The translations under genes and the position numbers were made by a program. Below are positions 33,752 to 40,531 of a stretch of 64,000 nt of DNA, one piece after another. Below the pieces are notes generated by a model. It had not been told where the DNA came from. It made no database searches and saw nothing but the letters and a program-made list of their open reading frames with translations. The number at the start of each line of letters is the position of its first letter. Position 1 is the first letter of the stretch. The DNA lies in assembly GCF_024519455.1 (NCBI RefSeq), contig NZ_JALJRY010000033.1, forward strand, positions 55,378 to 119,377, read 5' to 3'. This DNA is from Streptomyces sp. STR69 (GTDB lineage: Bacteria; Actinomycetota; Actinomycetes; Streptomycetales; Streptomycetaceae).

Positions 33752-33780
33752 TGCACGTGCATCTGCCCTTGCATCTGCCC
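33752..33780 (+). promoter_or_regulatory. 29-bp shared motif upstream of the ATP-binding gene
   Basis: TGCACGTGCATCTGCCC followed by TTGCATCTGCCC, i.e. two direct copies of GCATCTGCCC. It ends 71 bp before the ATG at 33852. A 27/29 match lies at 34779-34807 in the same orientation relative to the DUF397 gene. The rest of the 33542-33851 gap shows no further clear element. Confidence 0.7.
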
Positions 33781-33851
33781 TACGCATCCGAAACCATGGT
33801 CTCGCGCCACCGCTGCATCGCAACGACCGCGAATTCCCGGGAGTGCCTCGC

Positions 33852-34364
33852 ATGGGGACGAATGGATCGACCATGCTCGAGCCGTTACGGCAGGGCCTTC
33901 CGCCGCTGGACCCCTCGGCCGTGTCCAGCGCCGCATCGTGTTCTCTGCCCGCCCGCTACGAAGCGGTGCGCGAGGCACGGCAGTTCACCCGTCGCACGCT
34001 CGACCAGTGGGACATAGGCGACCGCTTCGACGACGTCTGTCTGGTGGTCTCCGAACTGGTCACCAACGCGCTGCGGCACGCACTGCCGGCCAACACCCCG
34101 CGCGCCGTGGAGCAGGGACCGCCGGTGCGGCTGCATCTGATGCGGTGGACCGAGCGGCTGGTGTGCGCGGTGCGCGATCCCAGTCACGACAGTCCCGTCG
34201 CACGCGACTCGAAGGACTTCTCGGCGGAGTCGGGCCGCGGCCTGTTCCTCGTCGACTCGTTCAGCGACGGCTGGGGCTGGCACCCGCTGGCGGGCACGCT
34301 CAGCGGCAAGGTGGTCTGGGCGCTGTTCCGGCTGCAGCCGGACTGTCTGCGCAACGAATCGTGA
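33852..34364 (+). CDS. ATP-binding anti-sigma-factor-like protein (HATPase_c, RsbW-like)
   Basis: About 170 residues with a GHKL ATPase fold: ARYEAVREARQFTRRTLDQWDIGD, the N-box VCLVVSELVTNALRHA, VCAVRDPSHDSP as the G1-type loop, and a GRGLFLVDSFSDGWGW G2-type segment. These RsbW/SpoIIAB-like proteins are very numerous in Streptomyces and in WhiJ-like loci partner an XRE/DUF5753 protein and a DUF397 peptide. The ATG at 33852 has GGGAG 8 nt before it; an ATG seven codons later is an alternative. The stop overlaps the beginning of a strong bidirectional terminator. Confidence 0.88.
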   Translation: MGTNGSTMLEPLRQGLPPLDPSAVSSAASCSLPARYEAVREARQFTRRTLDQWDIGDRFDDVCLVVSELVTNALRHALPANTPRAVEQGPPVRLHLMRWTERLVCAVRDPSHDSPVARDSKDFSAESGRGLFLVDSFSDGWGWHPLAGTLSGKVVWALFRLQPDCLRNES

Positions 34365-34395
34365 GAACCGCGGCGCTTTTTCGCGCCGCGGTTCT
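34364..34395. terminator. Bidirectional hairpin terminator
   Basis: A 13-bp perfect stem (AGAACCGCGGCGC with GCGCCGCGGTTCT) and a TTTTTC loop. It lies between the convergent ATP-binding and DUF397 genes and begins at the last base of the former's stop codon. Confidence 0.88.
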
Positions 34396-34430
34396 ACGCG
34401 CGTTGTGGGCCCGGTGTCCTGCGGTGACCG

Positions 34431-34700
34431 CTATCCCGCTATCAAGTGGTCGAACTCGCCGTCCTTGATGCCCAGGAGCATCGCCTCGATCTCGGCGCGC
34501 GTGTAGACGAGCGCGGGACCGTCGGGGAAGCGCGAGTTGCGCACCGCGACGTCGCCGCCGGGCAGCCGCGCGAACTCCACGCAGGAACCCTGCGAGTTGC
34601 TGTGCCTGCTCTTCTGCCAGGCCACTCCGTCCAGCTGCGTGGCAGCCATGCCGTTGTGCACGTCGTACCCCAAGTACACGCTGTCAACGCGGTGGTCCAC
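34431..34700 (-). CDS. DUF397 small regulatory protein
   Basis: An 89-residue DUF397 protein: MAATQLDGVAWQKSRHSNSQG, CVEFARLPGGDVAVRNSRFPDG, PALVYTRAEIEAMLLGIKDGEFDHL. The family is characteristic of Streptomyces WhiJ-like loci, where the peptide works with the XRE/DUF5753 protein. I placed the start at the GTG at 34700, which has GGGAG 6 nt upstream and gives the usual VDHRV opening; a longer start at 34721 or the internal ATG at 34649 are possible. The upstream region carries the 29-bp motif shared with the ATP-binding gene. Confidence 0.88.
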   Translation of the reverse strand: MDHRVDSVYLGYDVHNGMAATQLDGVAWQKSRHSNSQGSCVEFARLPGGDVAVRNSRFPDGPALVYTRAEIEAMLLGIKDGEFDHLIAG

Positions 34701-34761
34701 AGGTCGCTCCCGGTTGTGCACTGGCTGGTGTGGCCATTGATGCAGTGGTCAACTGTTCCGG

Positions 34762-34807
34762 ATCATAGCCCTGTTCATGTGCAGATGCATGGGCAGATGC
34801 ACGTGCA
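34762..34807 (-). promoter_or_regulatory. 29-bp shared motif and -10 element upstream of the DUF397 gene
   Basis: On the minus strand, TGCACGTGCATCTGCCC then ATGCATCTGCAC (34807 to 34779) is followed 11 bp later by a good -10 box, TATGAT (forward 34762-34767). The motif would therefore cover the -35 region. It matches the motif at 33752-33780 in 27 of 29 positions. Confidence 0.7.
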
Positions 34808-34939
34808 CGCCGGGTGGTCCTCCGGTTACAGCTTTGACGACTGCTTTACCGATGCCGTTCCAGCGTCTGCCCCGGTCCCCGCAGGACATGTACTAGTGAA
34901 GACGCGTACCGGGGCTCTTGTGTTCCGGGAACGGGACGG

Positions 34940-35173
34940 CTATCGGGTCGCGTAGGGCAACAATGCCATCTCCCTGGCGTTCTTGATCGCGGCGGCCAAC
35001 TCCCTTTGCTGCTGGGCGTTTACGCCAGTGACGCGGCGGCTGCGGATCTTGCCGCGGTCGGAGACGAACTTCCGCAGCAGGTCGGTGTCCTTGTAGTCGA
35101 TGTAGGTCACTCCGGCCGCGTCCAGGGGATTGCGGCGGGACTTGGCAGCCTTGCGCTCGGGCTTGCGGGGCAC
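34940..35173 (-). CDS. rpsR: 30S ribosomal protein S18, Cys-free paralogue
   Basis: A 77-residue S18 (YIDYKDTDLLRKFVSDRGKIRSRRVTG and AIKNAREMALLPYATR) in which the usual N-terminal cysteine motif is replaced by a KSRRNPLDAAG stretch. Such C-minus paralogues replace zinc-binding ribosomal proteins when zinc is scarce and are Zur-controlled. GTG start at 35173, immediately after the COG0523 gene, so the two are co-translated or nearly so. It is the last gene of the S18-COG0523-L31-L33 minus-strand operon. Confidence 0.95.
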   Translation of the reverse strand: MPRKPERKAAKSRRNPLDAAGVTYIDYKDTDLLRKFVSDRGKIRSRRVTGVNAQQQRELAAAIKNAREMALLPYATR

Positions 35174-35175
35174 GG

Positions 35176-36306
35176 TCAGATCTCCAGGAGGGTGTCGAAG
35201 GCGGGCGGGAGGCGCTTCCAGGCGGCGCGGCCGGCGGCGTACTCGGTGTCGGTCAACAGGCAGTGGTCCAGGAGCCGTTCGAGGCCGTCGCGGTCGAGGG
35301 CGGGGGACGTGAAGACGAGGTGCTGGCAGCGGTCGCCGTGCTCCGGGTGCCAGTCGAGGGCGGCGGCGGCACGGCGCACCGGGGGCACCAACTCCCAGGC
35401 GGCGTCGGGCAACGAGGCCAGCCACGGGCCCGCGCCCTCCACGCACAGGGCGCCGCCGGCCGCGTCCCAGTGGAGCAGCGCGTCGGGTTTGTCGGCGAGC
35501 CAGAACCGGCCCCGGCTGCGGGCCGCGGCACAGGTCAGGTCCTCCAGCGCCGCGTACAGCCGCTCCGGGTGGAAGGGCCGGCACCGGTGCCAGACGAAGG
35601 TGCTCACCCCGTGGGCGTCGGCCTCGACGGGGAGCAGGGCACAGGCGGGATGCTGAGCGGCGGCAGCGGCCTCGACGTCGAAACCGGCGAGGGCGGCGGA
35701 CGCCAAGTCGCCTCCCCCCAGCGGTATTTGCAGGGCCGTCGGATGCAACTGCCCCAGCAGTTCGCGGTCCTCGTCGTCGGTCTCCTCGGAGTCGAGGATC
35801 GCGAGGACGGGGGCGTACTCCAGTTGCCGGGCGAAGGTGTCGGCGACCGTGCGCTGGTCCGTGGCCGCCGCCGCGAGGCCGGCGTCGGCGAGGTCGTCGC
35901 CGTTGCCGAGGCAGGGCAGGAGCAGGGCCGGGTCCACGGCGGTGATGACGCCGGTGACCGTGAGGCCGCCGGAGGTGATCACCTCGGCCATCGCCTTGGG
36001 TTCGACGGAGTCCCACAACTCGACGACCGCGAGCCGGACTTGACCGGTCGCCGCCAGTCGGCGCAGTTCCGGGACCAGGTCCTCGCGGAGCGCGCAGCAG
36101 GCGCAGTCGTCGACGAGGGGAGCCTCGCCGGCGTCGACGATGCCCGTGGCGTCCCTGATCGTGCGGACGACCGTGCCGACGGCGGCCGTGGCGAGGTCGT
36201 GGTGGAGCACGACGGCACCGGGGACGTCGTGCAGGAGTTGGGCGACGGTCGCCCGGCGGGCGTCGGAGTGCAGGCCGGCGACGATCACGACGGAGAGATC
36301 GGGCAC
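35176..36306 (-). CDS. COG0523/CobW-family zinc-related protein with degenerate P-loop
   Basis: A 376-residue protein in a Zur-type cluster. The metal motif DDCACCALRED gives Cys 68, Cys 70 and Cys 71, the CxCC of COG0523 metallochaperones. The N-terminus, however, reads SVVIVAGLHSDARRATVAQLL, where active GTPases have GxxGxGKT; the Gly-Lys-Ser/Thr core is missing. ELWDSVEPKAMAEVI matches the following guanine-site region, and the C-terminal CobW_C domain (FHPERLYAALEDL onward) is present. GTG start at 36306, 2 bp after the L31 stop. It probably handles zinc for the cluster, but GTP hydrolysis is doubtful. Confidence 0.87.
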   Translation of the reverse strand: MPDLSVVIVAGLHSDARRATVAQLLHDVPGAVVLHHDLATAAVGTVVRTIRDATGIVDAGEAPLVDDCACCALREDLVPELRRLAATGQVRLAVVELWDSVEPKAMAEVITSGGLTVTGVITAVDPALLLPCLGNGDDLADAGLAAAATDQRTVADTFARQLEYAPVLAILDSEETDDEDRELLGQLHPTALQIPLGGGDLASAALAGFDVEAAAAAQHPACALLPVEADAHGVSTFVWHRCRPFHPERLYAALEDLTCAAARSRGRFWLADKPDALLHWDAAGGALCVEGAGPWLASLPDAAWELVPPVRRAAAALDWHPEHGDRCQHLVFTSPALDRDGLERLLDHCLLTDTEYAAGRAAWKRLPPAFDTLLEI

Positions 36307-36308
36307 GG

Positions 36309-36557
36309 TCAGTCCTGCTTCCCGTACCGGCGCTCGAAGCGCTCCACGCGGCCGGCCGTGTCCAGGACGCGGGCGGTGCCGGTGTAGAAGGGGTGGCTGA
36401 CGTTCGAGATCTCGACGTCGACGACGGGGTAGGTGTTCCCGTCCTCCCATTCGACGGTCTTCGCGCTGGTCATCGTCGAGCGGGTCAGGAAGGCGTGGCG
36501 TGCGGCGCGGTCCCGGAAGACGACGGGGCCGTAGGGCGGGTGGATGTTCTCGCGCAT
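36309..36557 (-). CDS. rpmE: 50S ribosomal protein L31 type B
   Basis: An 82-residue L31 without cysteines: MRENIHPPYGPVVFRDRAARHAFL and VEISNVSHPFYTGTARVLDTAGRVERFERRY. Type B L31 replaces the zinc-binding form under zinc limitation. It lies 5 bp after the L33 stop and 2 bp before the COG0523 start in a tight operon, so all four minus-strand genes read from the shared promoter region near 36741. Confidence 0.96.
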   Translation of the reverse strand: MRENIHPPYGPVVFRDRAARHAFLTRSTMTSAKTVEWEDGNTYPVVDVEISNVSHPFYTGTARVLDTAGRVERFERRYGKQD

Positions 36558-36562
36558 CGGGG

Positions 36563-36727
36563 TCAGCGCTCCTCTCGGAAGTCGACGTGGCGGCCGGCGA
36601 CCGGGTCGTACTTGCGCAGGGTCAGGCGGTCGGGGTCGTTGCGGCGGTTCTTGCGGGTCACGTAGGTGTAGCCGGTGCCGGCGGTGGACCGGAGCTTGAT
36701 GACCGGGCGGAGTTCGTTGCGAGCCAT
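36563..36727 (-). CDS. rpmG: 50S ribosomal protein L33, Cys-free form
   Basis: A 54-residue L33: MARNELRPVIKLRSTAGTGY followed by VTRKNRRNDPDRLTLRKYDP. The two Cys pairs of the zinc form are absent. It is the first gene of the minus-strand operon and faces the L28 gene across the Zur-like site at 36741-36761. It was found from the raw sequence because of its small size. Confidence 0.95.
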   Translation of the reverse strand: MARNELRPVIKLRSTAGTGYTYVTRKNRRNDPDRLTLRKYDPVAGRHVDFREER

Positions 36728-36740
36728 GCTGATACCTTAC

Positions 36741-36761
36741 TGAAAATGAATTCCATTAACA
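36741..36761. promoter_or_regulatory. Zur-like box between divergent ribosomal-protein operons
   Basis: TGAAAATGAATTCC then ATTAACA, an A/T-rich imperfect dyad in a GC-rich genome, close to the Zur pattern TGAAAATGATTTTCA. It lies between L33 (minus) and L28 (plus), so one site could govern both operons. Confidence 0.75.
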
Positions 36762-36801
36762 GCATCGGCTACGGCCCCGATCGAGGAGAGGTACGTCACC
36801 C

Positions 36802-37038
36802 GTGTCCGCCCACTGCATGCTGACCGGCGCACAGCCCGGCTTCGGCAACCGCATCTCCCACTCCCACCGGCGCACCTCGCGCCGTTTCGACCCCAACATC
36901 CAGTCCAAGCGCTACTGGCTGCCCGGCGAGGGCCGTTACGTACGGCTGCGGCTGAGCACCAAGGGGATCAGGACCGTCGACGCGATCGGCGTCGAGGCGG
37001 CCGTGGCCCGGATCCGTGCCCGGGGGGTGCGGATCTGA
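36802..37038 (+). CDS. rpmB: 50S ribosomal protein L28, zinc-independent paralogue
   Basis: A 78-residue L28: CMLTGAQPGFGNRISHSHRRTSRRFDPN, then YWLPGEGRYVRLRLSTKGIRTVD. Only one Cys remains near the start, so a zinc site cannot form. GTG start at 36802 with GGAGAGG upstream. Its stop overlaps the S14 start by one base (TGATG). It is the first gene of the plus-strand arm of the zinc-starvation cluster. Confidence 0.95.
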   Translation: MSAHCMLTGAQPGFGNRISHSHRRTSRRFDPNIQSKRYWLPGEGRYVRLRLSTKGIRTVDAIGVEAAVARIRARGVRI

Positions 37039-37343
37039 TGGCGAAGAAGAGCAAAATCGCGAAGAACGAGCAGCGACAGCGGGTCGTCGCGCGGTACGCG
37101 GCGAGGCGGGCCGAGCTGAAGGAGACCATCCGGCGGCCCGGCTCGACCGAGGCCGAACGGGCCGCCGCCCAGCGGGAGTTGCGGGGCCAGCCGCGCGACG
37201 CCAGCGCCACCCGGATCCGCAACCGCGACCAGGTGGACGGGCGGCCCCGCGGCTACTTCCGCGCGTTCGGACTGTCCCGGGTGAACCTGCGCGGGCAGGC
37301 TCACAGCGGATACCTACCCGGCGTCCGCAAATCCTCCTGGTAG
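37038..37343 (+). CDS. rpsN: 30S ribosomal protein S14, long Cys-free form
   Basis: A 101-residue S14: MAKKSKIAKNEQRQRVVARYA, RDASATRIRNRDQVDGRPRGYFR and FGLSRVNLRGQAHSGYLPGV. The short zinc-binding S14 has a CxxC pair; this long form has none. It overlaps the L28 stop and completes the plus-strand arm. A hairpin-rich stretch follows before the lipoprotein gene. Confidence 0.96.
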   Translation: MAKKSKIAKNEQRQRVVARYAARRAELKETIRRPGSTEAERAAAQRELRGQPRDASATRIRNRDQVDGRPRGYFRAFGLSRVNLRGQAHSGYLPGVRKSSW

Positions 37344-37417
37344 GCCCTGGTAGCTTGCTGCGGTCGTCCGGCCAAGGCCGACCGGACGGCCGTCCGGCTA
37401 CAGCTTGGGAGCTACCA

Positions 37418-37942
37418 GTGACTACGGCGATTTCGACGGTGTCGACGGTACGGATCGCGGCGGCTGCCGCCGGTCTGGCGGGCGCACTCGTCCTGACCGC
37501 GTGCAGCGGCGGCGATTCCCAGGACGACTCCTCGTCCACGCCGAGCGCGTCCGCGACCTCGACCCCGACCGCCACCGCGACCGCGGACACCGGGGGCGCC
37601 ACCGGCAGCAGCCCGTCGGCCGCCTCCGACGAACTGCAGGGCAGCTGGCTCGCCACGACCGACGGCAAGGCCGTGGCGCTGGTGGTCACCGGCAAGCAGG
37701 CCGCCCTGTTCACCACCGGCGGGAGCATCTGCAGCGGGACCGCCGGCGAGGAGGCGGGGATGCAGATGATCCACCTCAAGTGCACGGACAAGAGCACGAC
37801 CCGGGCGACCGGAATGGTCGGCTCCGTCAGCAAGTCGGGCCTCGCGGTCACCTGGTCGGGCAGTCTCGGCAAGGAGACCTACACCAAGGCGGAGGGCGGA
37901 AAGCTCCCGTCCGGACTGCCCACGGCGGGTCTCGGGTCCTAG
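37418..37942 (+). CDS. Putative lipoprotein
   Basis: A 174-residue protein with a lipoprotein signal (hydrophobic AAAAAGLAGALVLTAC, lipobox LTAC with Cys 29). A Ser/Thr/Ala-rich linker of some 40 residues follows, and then a small beta-rich domain (LQGSWLATTDGKAVALVVTGKQ, with two further Cys in SICSGTAGEE and HLKCTDK). It should be anchored on the outer face of the membrane. I do not recognise the family. GTG start at 37418 after GGGAG. The next gene is also a lipoprotein, and they may be a pair. Confidence 0.78.
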   Translation: MTTAISTVSTVRIAAAAAGLAGALVLTACSGGDSQDDSSSTPSASATSTPTATATADTGGATGSSPSAASDELQGSWLATTDGKAVALVVTGKQAALFTTGGSICSGTAGEEAGMQMIHLKCTDKSTTRATGMVGSVSKSGLAVTWSGSLGKETYTKAEGGKLPSGLPTAGLGS

Positions 37943-37998
37943 GCCCCGTCGTCACGGTCGTGGCGGCGGACCGGCGTCAGGTGCGGGATGATCCCCTC

Positions 37999-38523
37999 AT
38001 GCGCACCATTCCCCTCGCCGTCACCGCCGTCGCGTCGGCCCTGCTCCTGACCTCGTGCAGCGGCAGCGGCTCCTCCTCTTCCTCCTCCGACGGCAAGAAC
38101 GGCTCGGCCTGCTCCTTCGACGGAGTCGCCGTCCAGGTCGGTCCCGCCAGCACCGCCCCGTCCGCCGGCGACACGGGCGAGGTTCCCGTCTCGCTCACCA
38201 ACCAGAGCAAGCCGTGCACCCTGGACGGCTTCGCCGGCGCCTCGCTGGAGGGCGGCGGCACCAAGGTCGCCCTCACGACCCAACAGGGCGCCAAGGCACA
38301 GAAGTTGAAGCTCGCCAAGGGCGACGCGGCATCCTTCACCATCACCTATGTGCGCGGCAGGACGGGCGACAAGCTGAGCCTGGCCGCCACGAAGCTGGTC
38401 ATCACCCTGCCCGGCAGCAGCGACAGCGCGAGCTACAAGTGGTCGTACGGCCCCGTCCAGGGCAAGGGCTCCGTGAGCGACTCGGACGCCTCGGTCAGCG
38501 CCTTCACCCAGGCCGGCGACTGA
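37999..38523 (+). CDS. DUF4232-type lipoprotein
   Basis: A 174-residue lipoprotein: signal RTIPLAVTAVASALLLTSC with lipobox LTSC, then a Gly/Ser-rich linker and a DUF4232-like beta domain (VSLTNQSKPCTLDGFAGASL with a Cys, GDAASFTITYVRGRTGDKLS). DUF4232 proteins are common secreted proteins of Streptomyces with no assigned function. The ATG at 37999 follows a 56-bp gap from the previous lipoprotein. Convergent DUF2786 gene begins right after its stop. Confidence 0.83.
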   Translation: MRTIPLAVTAVASALLLTSCSGSGSSSSSSDGKNGSACSFDGVAVQVGPASTAPSAGDTGEVPVSLTNQSKPCTLDGFAGASLEGGGTKVALTTQQGAKAQKLKLAKGDAASFTITYVRGRTGDKLSLAATKLVITLPGSSDSASYKWSYGPVQGKGSVSDSDASVSAFTQAGD

Positions 38524-38529
38524 CGCCCG

Positions 38530-39642
38530 TCAGTCCAGCCGCGGCCGGGCCCCGACCTGGGCCCGGTCCGCCGCCTCGGCGCCCTGCGTCCAGCCCGCCT
38601 CGTCGCTGACCCCGCGCAGCCGGGTCGTGGTCGTCTCCGGGAACATCTCGTCGAGCCGGCCCGCGACGGCGACCTCGCGGGTGGCGAGCACCGGCAGCAG
38701 ATCGTCGCTCACCTGCGTCCGAGCGGCCTCGGCCAGCCGGGTCCCGATGCGGTGGGCGTAGGCCGCGAGGAAGGACTGCCGGAAGGTCTTGGTCCGCCGC
38801 CGCCCGCCCGCGCGCTGGGCCGCCTCCGCCTTCGTCATCGCGGTCGTGGCCTGCACCAGCAGCGAGGTGTACAGCAGCTCGACCACCTCCAGATCCCCCT
38901 CGAACCCGACGACGGTCGAGAAACCGAAGGCCTCGCTCCACACCGCCCGGCATTGGTTCGCCCCGGCGACCGCGTCCAGCAGCACCGCCTTCGCCTGCTC
39001 GTACGGCGCCTCGACCCCGATCCGGCACGCGCCGGGCGCGTCCTTCGCCGGCGCCTGCGCGTCGAGCAGCGCCTCGTCGATACTGTGCCGCGCCATCAGC
39101 TCCTGCGCCTTGGCGCTCAGCGCCTCCGCCTCCTCCGGAAACCCGGTCGCCTCCGCCTTCGCGAGCAGCGCGCGGATCCGGGTGAGCATCCGGGACGCGG
39201 GCCGCCCGCCACCGTGGCGCCGTGCCGGCTCGTCCAGGGCTTCGAGACTCGGCAGCCGCAGCAGCAGCCGGTACAGCTCCAGCGTGGTGGTGGCGTGCGT
39301 GAAGCGGTCGGCGCGGGCGGGTGGCGCGGCGGCCAGGTCGTCCAGCTGCGCGGACCAGCGCGGGCCGCGCGCCCGGTCGTCGGGTGCCTGCGCCCGGATC
39401 AGCTCGGACACGAGTCGTACGTGTACGTCGTCCAACTCCCGCCGCACCAGCCGTACGACATCTGCGGGCTGCCAGCCGCGCCGCCAGGCCGCCGCCACGA
39501 ACTCCCGCCCGCGCCGGTCGAGTTCGGCGTCGGCCGCGGGGTCGGCGGCGAGGATCGAGGCGCCCGTGTCGAGGGCGTCGTGGGTGTCGGTGTAGAGGGC
39601 GGCCTCGAAGGCGCGCTCGACGGTGTCGGTCGTGCTGCTCAC
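38530..39642 (-). CDS. DUF2786 domain-containing protein
   Basis: A 370-residue protein with a DUF2786 segment (LTRIRALLAKAEATGFPEEAEALSAKAQELMARHSID, near residue 160), followed by a longer region (FSTVVGFEGDLEVVELLYTSLLVQATTAMTKAEA and RQSFLAAYAHRIGTRLAEA) that matches the usual C-terminal part of such proteins. DUF2786 proteins often occur in phage and plasmid contexts as well as actinobacterial chromosomes. The biochemical role is unknown. A large double palindrome lies upstream of its start. Confidence 0.88.
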   Translation of the reverse strand: MSSTTDTVERAFEAALYTDTHDALDTGASILAADPAADAELDRRGREFVAAAWRRGWQPADVVRLVRRELDDVHVRLVSELIRAQAPDDRARGPRWSAQLDDLAAAPPARADRFTHATTTLELYRLLLRLPSLEALDEPARRHGGGRPASRMLTRIRALLAKAEATGFPEEAEALSAKAQELMARHSIDEALLDAQAPAKDAPGACRIGVEAPYEQAKAVLLDAVAGANQCRAVWSEAFGFSTVVGFEGDLEVVELLYTSLLVQATTAMTKAEAAQRAGGRRRTKTFRQSFLAAYAHRIGTRLAEAARTQVSDDLLPVLATREVAVAGRLDEMFPETTTTRLRGVSDEAGWTQGAEAADRAQVGARPRLD

Positions 39643-39678
39643 CCGTCGATCGTGTCATGGGGCGGCGGGGAGGGGTGA

Positions 39679-39728
39679 CTCCGAAAAAGTGTGACGCTTT
39701 TCCGCAAAAGTGTCACACTTTTTCGGAG
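39679..39728. promoter_or_regulatory. Two tandem operators forming a 50-bp inverted repeat
   Basis: Two 17-mers of the type AAAAGTGTSACRCTTTT: AAAAGTGTGACGCTTTT (39685-39701, one arm mismatch) and AAAAGTGTCACACTTTT (39706-39722, perfect 8-bp arms), 21 bp centre to centre. Together they make 17-bp perfect outer arms (39679-39695 with 39712-39728). They lie between the divergent DUF2786 and ABC transporter genes. Confidence 0.8.
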
Positions 39729-39805
39729 CAGGTAGTGCTGGACCCACCTCCGGGACGCCCACTGGTGGTCGTGTCCGCGCGGGCCGGACGCGGTGCGATG
39801 GGGGC

Positions 39806-40531
39806 ATGACACAGACAGTCGTACGGATTCGGGGGCTACGACGGCACTACGGCGACGTGCGCGCCCTCGACGGGGTCGATCTGGACTTCGGCGCCGGGAC
39901 GTTCACGGCCGTGATGGGGCCGTCGGGGTCGGGGAAGTCGACGCTGCTGCAGTGCGCGGCGGGGCTGGAACGGCCGGACGCCGGGACGGTGACCGTGGCC
40001 GGGGTGGAGCTGGCCGACCTGAGCGAACGACGGCGGACGCTGCTCCGGCGCGAGCGGATCGGCTTCGTCTTCCAGTCCTTCAACCTCCTCCCCTCCCTCA
40101 CCGCCGCGCAGAACGTGGCCTTGCCCCTACGACTGGCCGGGCGCCGCCCCTCACGCGCGGCGGTGCGCGAGGCCCTGGAGCGGGTGGGGCTCGCGGAGCG
40201 GGCCGGGCACCGGCCGTCGCAGTTGTCGGGCGGGCAGCAGCAGCGGGTGGCGCTCGCACGGGCGCTGGTCACCCGGCCCGCGGTGCTGTTCGGGGACGAG
40301 CCGACGGGAGCGCTGGACACCACCACCAGCCGCCAAGTGCTCACCCTGCTGCGGGAGTTGGTGGACCGCGAGGGCCGGACGACGGTCATGGTCACCCACG
40401 ATCCGGTGGCCGCGTCGTACGCCGACCGGGTCGTCTTCCTCGTCGACGGCCGGGTGGGCGGGGAGTTGCCCGCGCCGTCCGCGGCCGAGGTGGCGGCGCG
40501 CCTGACGGACCTGGAGGGGGTGCCGTGCTGA
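39806..40531 (+). CDS. ABC transporter ATP-binding protein (MacB/LolD type)
   Basis: A 241-residue ATPase: Walker A GPSGSGKST, Q-loop FVFQSFNLLPSLTAAQNVALPL, signature LSGGQQQRVALARAL, Walker B VLFGDEPTGALD, H-loop VTHDP. It is of the MacB/FtsE/LolD type that drives mechanotransmission rather than direct substrate transport. The ATG at 39806 is preceded by a GGGGG run; the stop overlaps the permease start by 7 nt. Upstream are the tandem 17-bp operators. Confidence 0.94.
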   Translation: MTQTVVRIRGLRRHYGDVRALDGVDLDFGAGTFTAVMGPSGSGKSTLLQCAAGLERPDAGTVTVAGVELADLSERRRTLLRRERIGFVFQSFNLLPSLTAAQNVALPLRLAGRRPSRAAVREALERVGLAERAGHRPSQLSGGQQQRVALARALVTRPAVLFGDEPTGALDTTTSRQVLTLLRELVDREGRTTVMVTHDPVAASYADRVVFLVDGRVGGELPAPSAAEVAARLTDLEGVPC

